Positions 1 to 12,200 of a stretch of 64,000 bases of DNA are shown in pieces. Position 1 is the first letter of the stretch, and every line of letters begins with the position of its first letter. The translations under genes were made by a program, and so were the position numbers. The notes under the pieces are model-generated. The model did no database searches, was not told where the DNA came from, and was given only the letters and a program-made list of their open reading frames with translations. The DNA comes from Montifringilla adamsi (Eukaryota > Chordata > Aves > Passeriformes > Passeridae): the NCBI GenBank assembly GCA_017590115.1, contig JAGGNK010008337.1:8733609-8797608 (forward strand). Reading direction: 5' to 3'.

Positions 1-387
1 CTATCACAAGGGTCAACCCGGGCAGGGCAGGCACGGAATGCCCCGCGTGAGGCTTCCCAAAGCCTTTGCACTTTGAGCGGCCAGGAGGGCCCCAGTGACT
101 CACATCTCCACGCTCCTGCCCTGCCTGCACTCCTCAGCCCTGCCCTGGGCTACTTTTTGCCACGTCGGTGTTTTATGGGACATCTTACACCACCCTGTGC
201 TTGCGAAGGGATGCTCTGCTTTTGAGCGGAGGTGACTTTTCAATGAAAAGCTGTTGAGAGGATGCGAAGGGGGTAACAGAAGGGAGATCGAGCCACAGCA
301 CAAGGAGCAGAGACGCGTTCTGCCCCACCCCAGTGCCCGGGCGTCGAGGGTGCAGGCACGCCTGGGAGGGGGACAGCGGCATTTTAC
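1..387 (-). other. EHD3: EHD3 intron 1 (5' part)
   Basis: This is the intron that follows EHD3 coding exon 1 on the minus strand. The donor (GTAAAA on the minus strand) abuts position 388. No further EHD3 exon and no other gene is visible here; the short open frames have no recognisable protein similarity. Confidence 0.85.
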
Positions 388-614
388 CTGATGAAGGTGG
401 TCTTTCCAGTGGAGTACTGCCCCACCAGCAGCACCATGGGCTTGTTGTCGAAGTCGGCATCCTCCAGGGCGGGCGAGTGGAACTCGTGGAACTTGTAGTG
501 TTCTTCCAGCGGCAGCAGCTTGGTCTTGTAAAGCTTCTTCAGGCCATCGCTGACCGTTTGGAACACCTCCGGGTCCTTCCGCCGACGGTCGTCGGTGCCC
601 AGCCAGCTGAACAT
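388..614 (-). CDS. EHD3: EHD3, EH domain-containing protein 3, coding exon 1 (partial gene)
   Basis: EHD3 is a dynamin-like ATPase that binds and tubulates membranes of the recycling endosome and acts in endosome-to-Golgi and recycling traffic. Only the first coding exon is in the window: 227 nt on the minus strand, 75 codons plus two bases of an Arg codon, followed by a GTAAAA donor. The start is the ATG whose complement is at 612-614; an in-frame upstream ATG would add residues absent from the EHD family. Visible are the start MFSWLGTDDRRRKDPEVFQ, the conserved block HEFHSPALEDADFDNKPM, and the P-loop GQYSTGKT at residues 65-72. The N-terminus fits EHD3; as I recall them, EHD1 starts MFSWVSKDARRKKEPE and EHD4 differs more. 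The remaining G domain, helical domain and C-terminal EH domain lie outside the window on the left. It is divergently oriented to CAPN14, as in human 2p23. Confidence 0.95.
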
Positions 615-1090
615 CTTGTGGCCTCCTGACGCCAGCTCCGCGACGACCACCGGGGCTGGGCTGGGCTGGCTGCGAGCGCGGGCTAGCCGCGCATCCCCCT
701 CAGGCCGGCCGGGCCTCACTCCGCTCCGGCGCCCACCCGCAAGGGCCGTCCGCCCTCACGCCACCTGCGCCGGCGATTTCAGCCAGAAAGAGCTCCCCGC
801 GGGAGGCTGAAGGAGCGGCTCGTCCGCGCAGCCCCGGCCCAGCGGCACCGGCGGGCGCCGCCTCCCTTCACACCGCCGGCTCCCGGCGTGGGCATGGCGC
901 GGAGGGCCGGCCCTCCAGGAAAGGGGCGGGCACCGGAAGCTGGCCGTTCCTGGCAGGCGCCCGCCCGTTCTCACCGGCGGGTGAAGCCGCGCCGGGCGCC
1001 GCCATGTTGGGCAGCGGGGAGGGGCCGGGTCCCGCCGCGCCCCCTGGGGGCCGTTGAGGGGAGTTTCAGCCCGGCCGCCATTTTATTTCA
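615..1090 (-). promoter_or_regulatory. EHD3: EHD3 CpG-island promoter and 5' UTR
   Basis: This GC- and CpG-rich block lies immediately 5' of the EHD3 start codon. It contains a GC box (GGGGCGGG, 923-930), an ETS-type core (ACCGGAAG, 932-939) and two YY1-type sites (998-1010 and 1074-1084). These are typical of a TATA-less vertebrate CpG-island promoter. The transcription start cannot be fixed from the sequence. The island could also drive a divergent transcript on the plus strand. Confidence 0.7.
998..1084 (+). promoter_or_regulatory. Pair of YY1-type sites (GCCGCCATnTT)
   Basis: GCCGCCATGTTGG at 998-1010 and GCCGCCATTTT at 1074-1084 both match the YY1 consensus in the same orientation, 76 bp apart, at the distal edge of the EHD3 CpG island. 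YY1 sites of this form are commonly found close to transcription starts in CpG-island promoters. Function is inferred from the motif only. Confidence 0.5.
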
Positions 1091-1179
1091 TTTCTCGCCT
1101 CCCTTCGAAATTCACCTTAAGACATCCGAAATGAACCGTGCGAGTGCAAATCTGAGAGAGAGGCGGCTGTTCCTGAGCA

Positions 1180-1662
1180 CTGCCAGCCTCATCTGGGTCT
1201 CCAGCCTATCACAGAACGGGTCAGCTTGGAAGAGACCACAGTGGTGGTCCAACCTCCCTGCTCAAGCAGGGTCATCCCAGAGCGTGTGGCGCACGATTGC
1301 GATAAGATGGTTGTGGGATGCTCCAGTGAAGGACACTCTGCAGCCTTTCTGGGCAACGTGTTCCGTGTGTGGTCATCAGCACAATAAAGAAGTTCTTCCT
1401 TATACTCAGGAACTCATTCTACTCTCAGGTAGAATTTCCTGTGTTTCAGTTTCTGCCCGTTGCCTCTTGTCCTTTTGCTGGGCACCACTAAGAAGAGCTG
1501 GGTTCCATTCCCTTGACAGCTTTAGATATTTATACACATTCATGAGGTGCTCTCTGTTGTATCTTGGACTGTGCTTTCCCCAGCCCAGTGATTGGGCTGC
1601 TCTGCTGCCCCTCTCTTTGTAGGGCTCACAGCTCTGGCAGTGCTTGGAAAAGTTCTCCATCT
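1180..1662 (-). mobile_element. CR1-type LINE, 5'-truncated 3' fragment
   Basis: Read on the minus strand, this segment follows the avian CR1 3' region: the conserved stretch around the CTTCTTTA and GCCTCTTGTCC words (in complement), the AGCAGGGAGGTTGGACC block and a 3' end near 1195. The residual reverse-transcriptase C-terminal reading (…LMNVYKYLK… and downstream) is broken. It ends in the 5' direction near 1660, as expected for 5'-truncated CR1 copies. It overlaps no gene. Confidence 0.85.
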
Positions 1663-1766
1663 AAGTAGATGAGGCGGGCAAATTATCTACTGTCCCAAAT
1701 TCTTTATTTCTCTAGCAGTGAGGGATGACAGGACAGCCACATAGGTTTTCCAGGAGTAGCCTGAGG

Positions 1767-1814
1767 ATCAGCATGTCCTTGGGGCTGGCCATCAGCATGT
1801 CCTTGGGGCTGCCA
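1767..1814. repeat. 24-bp tandem duplication
   Basis: The 24-bp unit beginning ATCAGCATGTCCTTGGGGCT occurs twice in direct succession (1767-1790 and 1791-1814), with a difference only at the end of the unit. No coding context. Confidence 0.85.
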
Positions 1815-2037
1815 GGCTCTCCTCATCTCCCCTGTGCAGCTGGGATAAAGCAGGAATTTTTTTCCTAAAATATCTCCTAAAGGCTTTTTCACTTTAGTCC
1901 ATCCCATGGGTCTGAAGAATGTGGCAAGAGCCAGTTTTGGAAGCAGTCCTGCCGTGTGGCAGTTCCTGCCCTTTCCCAGCCATTTCAGCCGGGAGGAGCC
2001 CAGACCTTGCATAAGCAGAGGCAGTTCTGCATTAAAC

Positions 2038-2086
2038 TTTTTTTTTTCTTTTTTCTTTTTTTTTCTTTTTTTTTTTTTTTTTTTTT
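2038..2086. repeat. T-rich simple-sequence tract
   Basis: A run of about 49 bases made almost entirely of T with isolated C. It could be the tail of an old retrotransposed piece on the minus strand, but no recognisable source sequence lies beside it. Confidence 0.8.
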
Positions 2087-5000
2087 CCCCAGGGGAGGGG
2101 GGGACACATGGAGACTGTGTGGTCCTGTATGCCTGAACAATGATCCAGGTCCATTTCTATACATTATACTGCAGTACTGCGGGAGAAGACACTTTCTGTG
2201 TTCTCATTGTGTGATCCTAGGCACTCGCATGCTGACCCAGGAGGTGCAAGCGCTGACTCCAGGGACCAGTTTTCTTTTTCTGGAAGAACATAGCAGGCTG
2301 ACTGTATTTTCTGAAGATCAGATTTTCTGCTTTCCTGCCAATGCCTAGAGCTGAAAGTGGAACTGATGTTTTGAAACCTCCTTAAGACCAATTTCCCTCA
2401 TTTCTTTAGTTTTATAAATAGAGGCTTTTGGCTTTAAGAATTTGATGACTCCTTTCCAGTGAAAACTCCTGAATATGAAAGGCCCCATAGAATTCAACAT
2501 GTATTGGCAAGAACTACTCATTTTGTAGGAAAAGACTCACTTTCATCTTCTAGATAGTTCTGCCATTTAAGGGCTGTGCTCCTCCGATGGCGCTCTGGCA
2601 TTTCTAGAGCTATATATGGAGTCTCTTTGGTGCTTGCTTGTGTTATCCTCAGAGCTGAGTGAAGGCCAGGCCAGGAAGCCTTTGATTGTAAATCTCCCCA
2701 GGCCACCTTGGTGCCCTTCCTGAATGCAGCACATGGGGAGCAAAGCAAGGTTTCTGTTGTGCAGGCTGCCGGAGCTGACTGCCACAGGTATGGCAGAAGC
2801 CCAATTGTTCCCCATTTACAAGGTAAGGATATTAATCATTAAACTTCACAAGTCATAAATATGCACATCTGATGGCTAAATGGCCCCAAAAAAATTTTTT
2901 GTTGCCTTGGCTGAAGAGAGTCCCTTTCCTGTGATTCACTATCTCCGGGGCAGGTCACAACGAAACTTGACAGTCTTTATAGACTTTCTGTAGGTATCTC
3001 ACAAACATTGCACATTTTTGTTTATTTTTCAGTCTGTTTTCTTAGCCATTTGAGACTGACTTCCTCAACAGCTATCTTTACCTTGGGGTACAGAGCTTGC
3101 CAAAAACAAAGGGAAGTAAAATTAGGAAAGGAAATTTACAGTGTAATTAGGTTTTTCTTTCTGCCAGAATAAAACTGAAAGTTTTAATCTGTTTCTATTA
3201 TTTATTCATTTTCATTTCTTAAACAGATGTGTTTTAATGGATGGTTTTGTGTCAGATAGATTGGTCTTAATGGTATAATCTTTAGTAAGTTGGGGTTTTT
3301 TTTAGTAATTTACATTTTTTTTAAATGTAGTAGCTCTCCCTTGCTTGCCCTGCACAGAAACCACTCTGCTGCAGTGCTCAGAACATATTGGTGGAGGTCT
3401 GCTACAGAATTTGTCTTTATCTTTAAAGATATGATGGATTTAACTTTTAGTTCTGTAATTTCTCAGTCGTGTCCCTGCTTTTGGTAGCAGGGCTTGAAGT
3501 CACTTTGCTGGATGCTTACCTTGACCAGGAGAGAGGGACTTGCTGGAAAAGCTTCACTTCCACTTTGATGAAAGTCAGTGAGGCTGAGTCAGTCAGAACA
3601 TCTTCCTGTTCTACCTTGCCTGTGATTTATGGAGAGACATGAAGTTTTTGTGCTTTGAAAGTCATGCAGTATCTGCACACAAAATGAAACCTGGGCTTTT
3701 GGGGGGAAATCACAATGTTGTAAAACAGAAACTTGTGAAATGGTGACAAATGTGTTTGCTTGTCTGCTGCCTTAGGCTGGACAGGTTTACTTCCTACAAA
3801 AGATCATCTGAGGATGGGGACATTGAAGTCACAGAATCTGAAAAGATGTGGTGACTCAGACAGTTTCAAGAAGCTTGTGGGAGCAGTGTAGTTCAGTAAA
3901 ATTAACTTCCTGCCAGAGCAGTTACTGTCACTGTGCATTACCAAGTGTGAAACCTGAGGAGACGGTGTCAAAAGTTCAGGTGCTGATGGGTTCAACAGGG
4001 AATAACCAGGGCTGTGGGAAAGGAAAGAAGGGAGAGGAAGGAGCAGCAGCCCCCCAGAATTAAACCAAATATACTAATTTGATAAATAAGGGAGGAGAGT
4101 TTCCTCTGGTTCAGCTGGATCAAAATTCTCAACTGCCTGCTGGTGCCATATGGCCTATGTAGAGACAAAAAATTGTCTCCAGCATAGTCTATTCCTTTCC
4201 TCACTCATTGCTTTGCCCTTGCAACTCAGAAAACTGCTGCCTTCCTCTCCTGCCCTCACTGCTCCTTCATATTCCTCTGAAATATTTCCCATTACCTTAC
4301 TCCTACCATTTTTCAGGTATCTTGCTTCACCCACACACCCACACACACACACAGTGCTTTTCCCTACCCTCCCTATACTGCTCTTAGCCCCTCATTGCCT
4401 GAAGTGGAACGAAGTGCTGGTATCCAGAAATGCCACCAGAAATGGGGAATGTGTGGCTGGATAATGTACATGCAGTGAGTGGGAAGCATTCTTACTTCCA
4501 GAGAGCTCCCTCCTTAGATCTGTTTGGCAAAGAAAGCTGCTTGTATTGCACACAGGGGACCTGACTGATGGGATATCTGTAATAGTGCTGGAAGGAAAAA
4601 TCCTCTGAGCCCTTTGCCATCCTTGCACTGCAGAAGCTTGGTCTATAACTCTTGAATGATTTTGTCTGTTATGTCCTCTGCCACAGGACATACAACTCCA
4701 TAAAACTTACATTAATGTTCTTTGTAGAAATTTATATTATTAACTGATTGACAAAGTGTCACGTCTCCATCTGTTCTGAGAAAATATGGGGGCTTTGATA
4801 TTATTTCCTCCCTGAACTTTTTCTTACCTGAAAGCAGAAATCCTGTTAAAATGTATTAAGACACAGTTGGACTCATCTTCCTGTTCTACATTGCCAGTGA
4901 TTTATGGAGAGACATGGAGTTTTTTGCTTTGAATAATTGAGTGACAAACTAAACAAGGAAACTGCTGTCCACTGAAGCAATGGGTGAGTCAAAAGTTAGC

Positions 5001-8000
5001 CTGCATGATGGGCTGACCTGTTCTTTCATGTCTTCCGTGGAGTATTTTGCATTGAGTTCTCCAGAATTTTCTGTCATTGCTCAATATGTTTTTTTTTCCC
5101 ACCTCCTGCTTCTTACCACAGTGTTTAATAGGTTAGGGCAGGCTCTTGGTGTTACGTATGCTAGGCATATATATACATGCACATAAATACACACAAATAT
5201 ACTATTTATGACCAGCAGGCATCACTTGTCAGTTATCCTTTGCTGTGAGAACACACCTGGAGAAGGTAGGACATCAAATGCAAGTGCTATGTAGAGGGAT
5301 TTGGTGCTGGCATTTAGTAGTTATGTCTGGCTAGCACAGAATTAGGGTTTTCCAGGGGTTTGAAGGGAGTGTAACTCTATCACCATGTTAAGATGAAGCT
5401 GTCCTCTGGGATGAGATGGGGGTATTAGTTACACAATGCAGCAGCTGCTGCTGTGCTGTGCTCTGGAGGTGCTGAAGGGAAAGGCAAAAAGTTTGTATCA
5501 GCAAACGTGGGAAGGGTGGGTGTGATGTAAAGCAGCTAGATGAGCCACATCAGCTGCCCTTGCATGTCACAGCTCCAACGCTTCTGCCTGCCAAGTGGTT
5601 GGCAACACAGGCTGGTGTTTTAGCTAACCCAGATTTTGTGCACCCTTGTTCTCTCACTTTTGCTGTTTAGAGTTGGTTTGGCTGATACTGGATCACTAAG
5701 TATTCTGCAGAGATCAGAAATTTTATCTGTCATTAGAGGGAGTTCTGAGTAGTCAGAATATCTAATATTGGAATGCTTATGAATAGGATGTTGTAACCTT
5801 AAGTGCTAAAGCACAGATCTTGAGTAAATGGTGTTTTCATATTTCCACTGATTTTGATGTAGCTACGAAAATTTCCACAGCAAAGGATAGGTATTTTGAA
5901 ATCTCATCCAGAGTCCTTAAAAGTGAATCTTTGGTCAGAGAGGTATTACTTGAAGTTTTGAAAGCCATCCAGGCATTTTTGATACAGACTTTTTGTTAAG
6001 ATCAGTGGCAGCAGGTTCACTGCTTGACCTTGAAAATCTCAGCACCAGAAGGTGCTCATCAACTTTTGGGCCAATAATCTAAGCACAGGAAATGCAGGGA
6101 AAGGTCATCCACCTGTCTCTGTATTCATTCATTTATTGAGAAAACACAGTTCAGTGCTTCTTTTCAGGATATTTCTGTTTGCTTTAAAAGCCCACAGGAA
6201 GAGCAGGAGTCAGCTTTGAGGATTTTTTTCTGAAATACAGCACTCTGTTTAATCAAAGACTAGAGGTTGTACCTGCAAGTGATGTTTTTATACTCTTTGT
6301 TTAGAGACTAATAAAGATTAACAAAGCCTAATATACTCACACTATCATTTTGACTAATGACTGCTAATTTCTGTAGCTAACGTTCTGCTGTATTACATGA
6401 ACGGTTGTAAAAAATGGCCCTGCATCGTTTGTTCTGCTCACCCTAAAATTTATTATTTTGCATGCAAACATTTACTGCTCTGTTCTACACAATCAGGAGC
6501 AGCACCTCAGCCCAGATTTGGATTGTCTTTGTTAAATCAGAAGAGCTGACCTCTGTCATCCCCAGGTTTAGTCCTCAAATTGCCCACTGTCCAAGTGTTG
6601 CCTGAGGTAAATCCTCTCAGAGAATGAGTAAGAGGCTCTCAGAGAATTAATTCATGGTCCAGTTACTTTTACAAAAAGTGAAGGATTTTCCATGGATTCT
6701 TCAGCTTCTCATTTCAGGACTTAGGGATGAGATATTTAAGATCTTGAGAAAGCTCAGGGGAGATCATAGGATGCTAATGCAGTGGATAGACTTAGATCAG
6801 ATGGTAAATATGCTAACTAGGGGAATGTGCAAAGAATAGAGAATCAAATCCGTTTAACCTACTGGCTCGTGGCTTCCCCCTAAAGCTTTTAACCTCTGTC
6901 TGCTACACTTGGCTGCTTTCCCTTAGAAATTTTAATTGCTGGAAGAGACATGCACACACTCTGCTCCACCTGTGCAGGAGGACTGATTCAGTCTGGCTCA
7001 GTACTGTTGCTGAGTGGAGTACAGGAATGTACAGCTGGATCTGGTGCCTGCTCATAAACAGGGCTGTGGCCAGGCAGAAGGTTAAACACAAGGTGGAACA
7101 CTTGCTATCTGAGAAGTGACTGTTCATGACACACAAAATGCTTCATTGCATCTTTTGTTTGAAGATTTCCAGGTAATTTGGAAAAGAGTTTAAACAACAC
7201 ACAGTCAGGTTCAGCTGGGAGGTTTTCAAAACATACAAATTAGCATCATTGACTCAACACACACTGTTGCAGTCAGGGGTGCTGGCTGAATTTCTTGAAA
7301 ATGTTCACTGATTTAAACCTTCATTTTTGAAAGCATTGGTTTTTTCATGCTATCTTTGGGTTTCAAGACCTGTATATAAAACTTAATTCTTTTTCAAATA
7401 AATGCTAGAGTGAAGTGAGAACTGGTGAAAAGTTAAAATAGTTTTATCAGGCACTGTGAATACTCTGCACACCCAAACACCAAGTCTCAAATGTTGGTTC
7501 TTCACTGTAGTTCAAAGTGTGCCAGTTGCTCTCCACTTCTTTTCCTGGGGAGCAGCAGAATGAGAAATTTTTCTTCATACATGTTTTGTCTCCCTATGTA
7601 AAGTGCAGCTGGTCTCCAGGCTGTTTTCTTCCTTTGTTTTTCTCTTAAATCTATCTCTGTCTGTTGCTCATGTTATTGCAGCCGCGAAGGCCAGTGGCTG
7701 TAAAAAGGGAGGGTTTGGAGGGAGAGACAGCATTTTTCATCTGGAGCAAAAGTAAGCAAGTTGTTAGGCACTTAAATTCTTTTTCAGCTCTGAAATGTCT
7801 AGAGTACAACAGAAAATTGAATTTTCATTTCCAGCGTTTTCTTTTGAAGATTTTTCTCTTGGTTGCCCTTGAGGGTCAAGCTTTGTGGATCACTTGTAGA
7901 GTGGGTTTATAACAAATGAGAACTCTGTGTGGTTGAACAGTACAATGTGTGGTTGTTTGTTTTCTCACAGGGACTGCTGCTGACCTTCAGCTCTGATGGG

Positions 8001-8910
8001 AGTAACAATCAACCGGTGCCTAACTGAGACCAGCATCCTCGGGTGCCTGGGGCAGGGATTTTGAGTCCCAAAGAGCTTCCTGTGTGGGGGAGCCTTCCAA
8101 ATACTGTATCATTATGGCACATAAACCATTTCTTTAACTTTGCATCCTGGTTAGTTTTTTTCACGTACTAACTGATTATGATCACTTTGTTAGCACTGAT
8201 GGAAGTGATTTTCCTACTGAGATTTTAGTCATGATTTCTCCCAGCAAGGGATGGTGCAAATCTTTAACATAGCTGCTAATATTAAAAAAAGGCCTAGGAC
8301 ATCACTCTCTGGTGTTTTTAGTGGGGGGATGAGAAACATCTGTCTTGAATGTTACAAGGAAAAAAATACCTCAGCATGCAATTTCATGTGTGAATCTGTG
8401 GTGTTCAGCAAGATGGAATGTGAACTCTTGGGGAAGATCATATCATTCTCCAAAATGAGGCAAAAAGGGCAAAATAACTATCATAGGAGTGTGAGTCGTG
8501 GCTTTCTAAAACCTAATGTATTCCATTTTTCTGTTAGCCTTTGTTTTATCTTGCTTTTCTTTTTTGGGTGGGTGGGGAGGGGAAATAAGAAATATCTTCA
8601 TGCCAGAATGTGATTGAATTAAGACTGTCAGTCATGTTGCAACACGTTATGAAAATATCCTGGAGAGCCTAAAATAGTCCAGAGAGAGACGTAGAATAGC
8701 CATGTGTATGGCTTCAAAGCTCTGGTAAAAGTCAGTTGGGTCGCTTGTTTTGATTTCACTGAGATCTACAGTGATGTTAAAGCCTTGAAAATGCAGTGAT
8801 AAGTGCTCAGTTAGAATTGGATGAGCCCCCACTTCTCTTGGGAATGCCATTGTTCCTACCCGCCCCTGCTGACTAAGAAGACAATTTTAAAAGTCAGGAT
8901 TAAATTTACT

Positions 8911-8947
8911 TTTTATACTTACTTTAACTGTCAGGAATTCTTCTGAA
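8911..8947 (+). promoter_or_regulatory. CAPN14: Candidate CAPN14 proximal promoter: TATA-like plus STAT6-type motif
   Basis: A TATA-like stretch (TTTTTATAC, from about 8911) is followed at 8938-8947 by TTC-N4-GAA, the spacing preferred by STAT6. It lies about 115 bp upstream of the CAPN14 start codon. Human CAPN14 is known to be induced by IL-13 through STAT6, which makes the motif worth noting. TTC-N4-GAA is expected by chance about once per 4 kb, so the assignment is weak, and the block might be 5' UTR or intron instead. Confidence 0.25.
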
Positions 8948-9061
8948 AAGACACGCCTCATCTGAGAAAACCAAGAATTTCCAGCAGAACCGTGCAGTGT
9001 CAGATCCCTCCAGAATCCTCAGTGGAAAAAAAATTATCCTGGTGTTATTGGAGACATCAGC

Positions 9062-9292
9062 ATGCCTTTTCTGCTGTGCTTGAAAAAAAAGAAGTCACCT
9101 GTGCCTTTAGGCAGGAGTGTATTTCAAAAACACACCCCTCCCATCCAGCAGAACTACCAGGCTTTGCTGGAGTCATGCTTGAAGAACAAATGCTTGTTCA
9201 CAGATGACACCTTCCCTGCTCACATCAGCTCCATTGGAACAGGAGCCCTGCTAAAGAAACTGCCCCACAATTTACAGTGGAAGAGGCCACAC
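9062..9292 (+). CDS. CAPN14: CAPN14 coding exon 1
   Basis: 231 nt, residues 1-77, ends in phase 0 before GTAAGT. The start ATG at 9062 places the calpain motif [17 protein letters not shown] at residue 30, about as in human CAPN14. It also holds [21 protein letters not shown], the conserved entry into the protease core. Basic N-terminus (KKKK at 8-11); no signal peptide. Confidence 0.93.
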
Positions 9293-12200
9293 GTAAGTGA
9301 CTTTCAGTGAGTACTGTGTGTAAGAGGATGATTACAGATGATAGCTAGCAAATAGTTTTAGCATTGAAGAGACTACTCTTAGAATTTAATTTAGGTGTAC
9401 TTTAATGTCTCTGGGGATTACTTTTATTGCATCAGGTGTCATTTTGGAAGCTGGGGTACATGGAGTCTCATAATTGCCTTTGAAGCATTTGTTTCCCAAA
9501 CTCATAACCAGCCTTGTTCAGTTTATATCCAGTAACACTTGGAGCAGGCAGGGAGAGGAGGAGAAGGAAGCAGGGAGAGTTGGTTTCCTTGGAGCTCACA
9601 GCTACAGTGATCTCACTGTGATTCTGTGATGACAGATGAGATCCTTCTCCCCAGAATTCAAGATCATGACCTTTTAGAAGATTTCTGAGTTTCTAGACAG
9701 TTCTTAGCAATGACCCCTCTCTGCCATGGATCTCATACTGTTATGATGCTGGAGGCTGCTGCTTTCCCAGACAGGGCAGGTGCCTTATCCTCTTGTTGGG
9801 CTGGGGTTTTTTTTCCCTGCTTAGTCTATTGTACTTGGAATAATCTTTCCTCAGCTCTCAAGGCTGAGCTTCTATCACAGCCAGTGACTGAGCATCAGTC
9901 TGTGAGTTGGTTTTCATTTGGGGGCCTTTGTTTTCTACTTGTGCTCAAATTTCCAAGGCTTTTGCTGGCATTGCATGTTTAAACTGAACATCACAAGGGA
10001 CACCCAGGTGCAAGGGCTGGTCACAGAGCATGTTCTCATAACAAAAGGGAAGATAACAAGTGTGGGAGGCCAGGACAGGGGCCTGGCACAGTTAGATAAG
10101 GCCTGTTACTAGCAATGCCAGTTCTGCTCTTACTGAGCCACTGAGCAAAGTATTGACAATCAGATCCTCCTGAAAGCATTGTACAGAATTACGTGAGAAT
10201 TTCAGAATTCCTTATCTGTAGGGAATTCTGCCAGGTAATACCAGATACATCTCCCTAAGTTAAGTTATTTTCTAGCTGTCATATTTTGTGAGATTTAAAC
10301 AATTTCCCAGAAGGATCAAGTTTCTGAAAAAAAAAAAAGGTCAGCATGAGTCCTGGCCTCTACAAAGCCCTTCGAGTGTCTCTCCATCCCTCGGATATTG
10401 GAATGGACTTGAAACCTTCTCTGTCTCTCAGTGGACTATTCTGCTGCTCTGCTATGATTGTTGGGGTGTCCTGTGTAGGTCCAGGAGTTGAACTTGATGA
10501 TCCTGATGGGTCCCTTCCAACTCACCATGTTCTGTGATTCTATGAGTCTAAAACTGCCTTGTGAAGAAGGCTGCTGTTTGTTCTGGATGCCAAACTTTCT
10601 GAGCAAAGACTCTCTGAGAAGGGATGCTGTGCATCCTTCAGTCCCTGTGCTGCAGAGGAGATGCTGAGATTCTGCCATTCAGCCTGCAGGCTTGTAGCTT
10701 ACTGCATCTATGAGTGATGGCCTGCAAACTCACCAAGGGCAGGGCTTGGTGTCTAATTACTGTGACTGCCTTCTGAGCGAAGCTGTTTCTTTGCTACTGC
10801 CTGCAGGGGAAGCCAACAGTGTGAAACTTAGCTTGAGCAATTTCTGGGTCATTCAAGTAAAATATAATTTTGACACTTAGGTTATTAATTTAACCCCAGA
10901 GGCACTTGTGAAGGGAAAAAAAATCACCACATTATTTCTCTCTGTACAATTATTCACAGACATGTTCTTGTCACAGCAACAGGAATTCTGCAGCAGCCAT
11001 CAGTCTGTAGCTCAATTGTCAGTCAAGCTGTGGAGATGTCAGCCAGGTTGGGTGAAAGTTTGATGCTCTGCCCTCATAACCTCTTTTGGCTGGCCCTTGT
11101 GTGGAGGAGCAGGACTGGCAGATTTGAAGGGTTGTCTTCTCAGCATGGTGACCAGGGAAATCCATGGTGGTGCATCTGAGCACCAGTGACTTTTGCTGGA
11201 GACCAAACTAGGCGTAGATGAGCACAAATGTGTGCCCAGGCTGGTGTCAGGTTAACCAGAGCACATAACAATAGATTTATACCAGAACAGTGTCTGCTGG
11301 GACAAAGGACTCTCAGTATTTTAAAAGCTTTAACTTTCAAGCTAAACCAGCTCATGTTACTGGCTTAACTCTCTCCTTCTTTTTTTTGGCTTTCCTTTTC
11401 ATTTTGTGCTTCCCAGGCTTTGCACAAAAGTCCCGTATTTTATGCTGCACACAGAAAGCAGCCTGATCTCTGCCAAGGATTGGTGGGTAAGGAAACTCCT
11501 TTGTATAAATATCTAAGTATTCACAAAATAACATTTTGCATGGAAGTTTGAATGTATAAAACTTGGCATGGAGATAGAAGGTATCCATCTCCTCTCTCCA
11601 CTTGGCATGGTGTGGATGAAGCAATCATTTACTGACATAGGCTCAGTAAATAAGCTGGCAAGCTTCAAGGTGGGATTTGAGACATGAGAGGTGTCTCTAC
11701 CAGTTGAAAACCCCACTGTGTGTTGTTTCTGCCCATGCTAATAGGAAGTGTTCCTGTGCTCTTACTGGTCTGTGGTGTTGTTGCTTGACAATTGAACAGA
11801 GACCACAGAGGGGCTTTCTATTTGTACCTAATGCTCAGTGTGAGTGTGTTCTCTTCTCAGCCTTGCTGTTAGAAAAATAATTTTATGCCTGTGTTGTCTG
11901 AGCATCAGTCTATAATAAAAGACTATATTGCCTTCTGAAAAACAGGTAGATGTGGGACTAAATTAGTTTTTAAGTGCTTTATGTCCTTAAAACCAAAGTT
12001 TGCTAAGTACAGTCTTGCATGTGAGATCCACTAGAAATTATTTTATTTTCTGAAAAGCTAATGTTTTCAAAGAAAAATGGAAAAGTTTTATTTTAAGAGT
12101 GTGCCTTTATAGAGAACAGAAAAAAACCCCACACAATGTCAGTAAAACGCAGAATGTTTCTATTGACAGTTATTGCTTGCTAAATTTCTTATTTAACCAA

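Larger units (their letters stand above)
1091..9061. other. Intergenic region between divergent EHD3 and CAPN14
   Basis: About 8 kb with no coding exon that I can recognise on either strand. It holds a CR1 fragment (about 1180-1662), a 24-bp tandem duplication (1767-1814), T-rich tracts (about 2038-2086), a CA-rich microsatellite (about 4332-4353) and a 60-bp local duplication (3599-3658 and 4873-4934). A noncoding first exon and promoter of CAPN14 should lie near the right end but cannot be delimited. The open frames in the interval are short, lack family similarity and look like chance. Confidence 0.7.

Noticed and set aside
888..1622. 244-codon plus-strand open frame beginning in the EHD3 promoter
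   Set aside because: It runs from CpG-island sequence into the antisense of a CR1 fragment; no family similarity and no plausible exon structure.
1091..9061. Additional protein gene between EHD3 and CAPN14
   Set aside because: All open frames are short; none has a recognisable family, and no chain of phase-compatible exons could be built on either strand.
10225..10240. TCTGCCAGGTAA as a candidate for CAPN14 exon 2 (Cys-Gln then donor)
   Set aside because: Upstream translation does not resemble calpain; the 70-nt exon at 11417-11486 matches in motif, length and phase.
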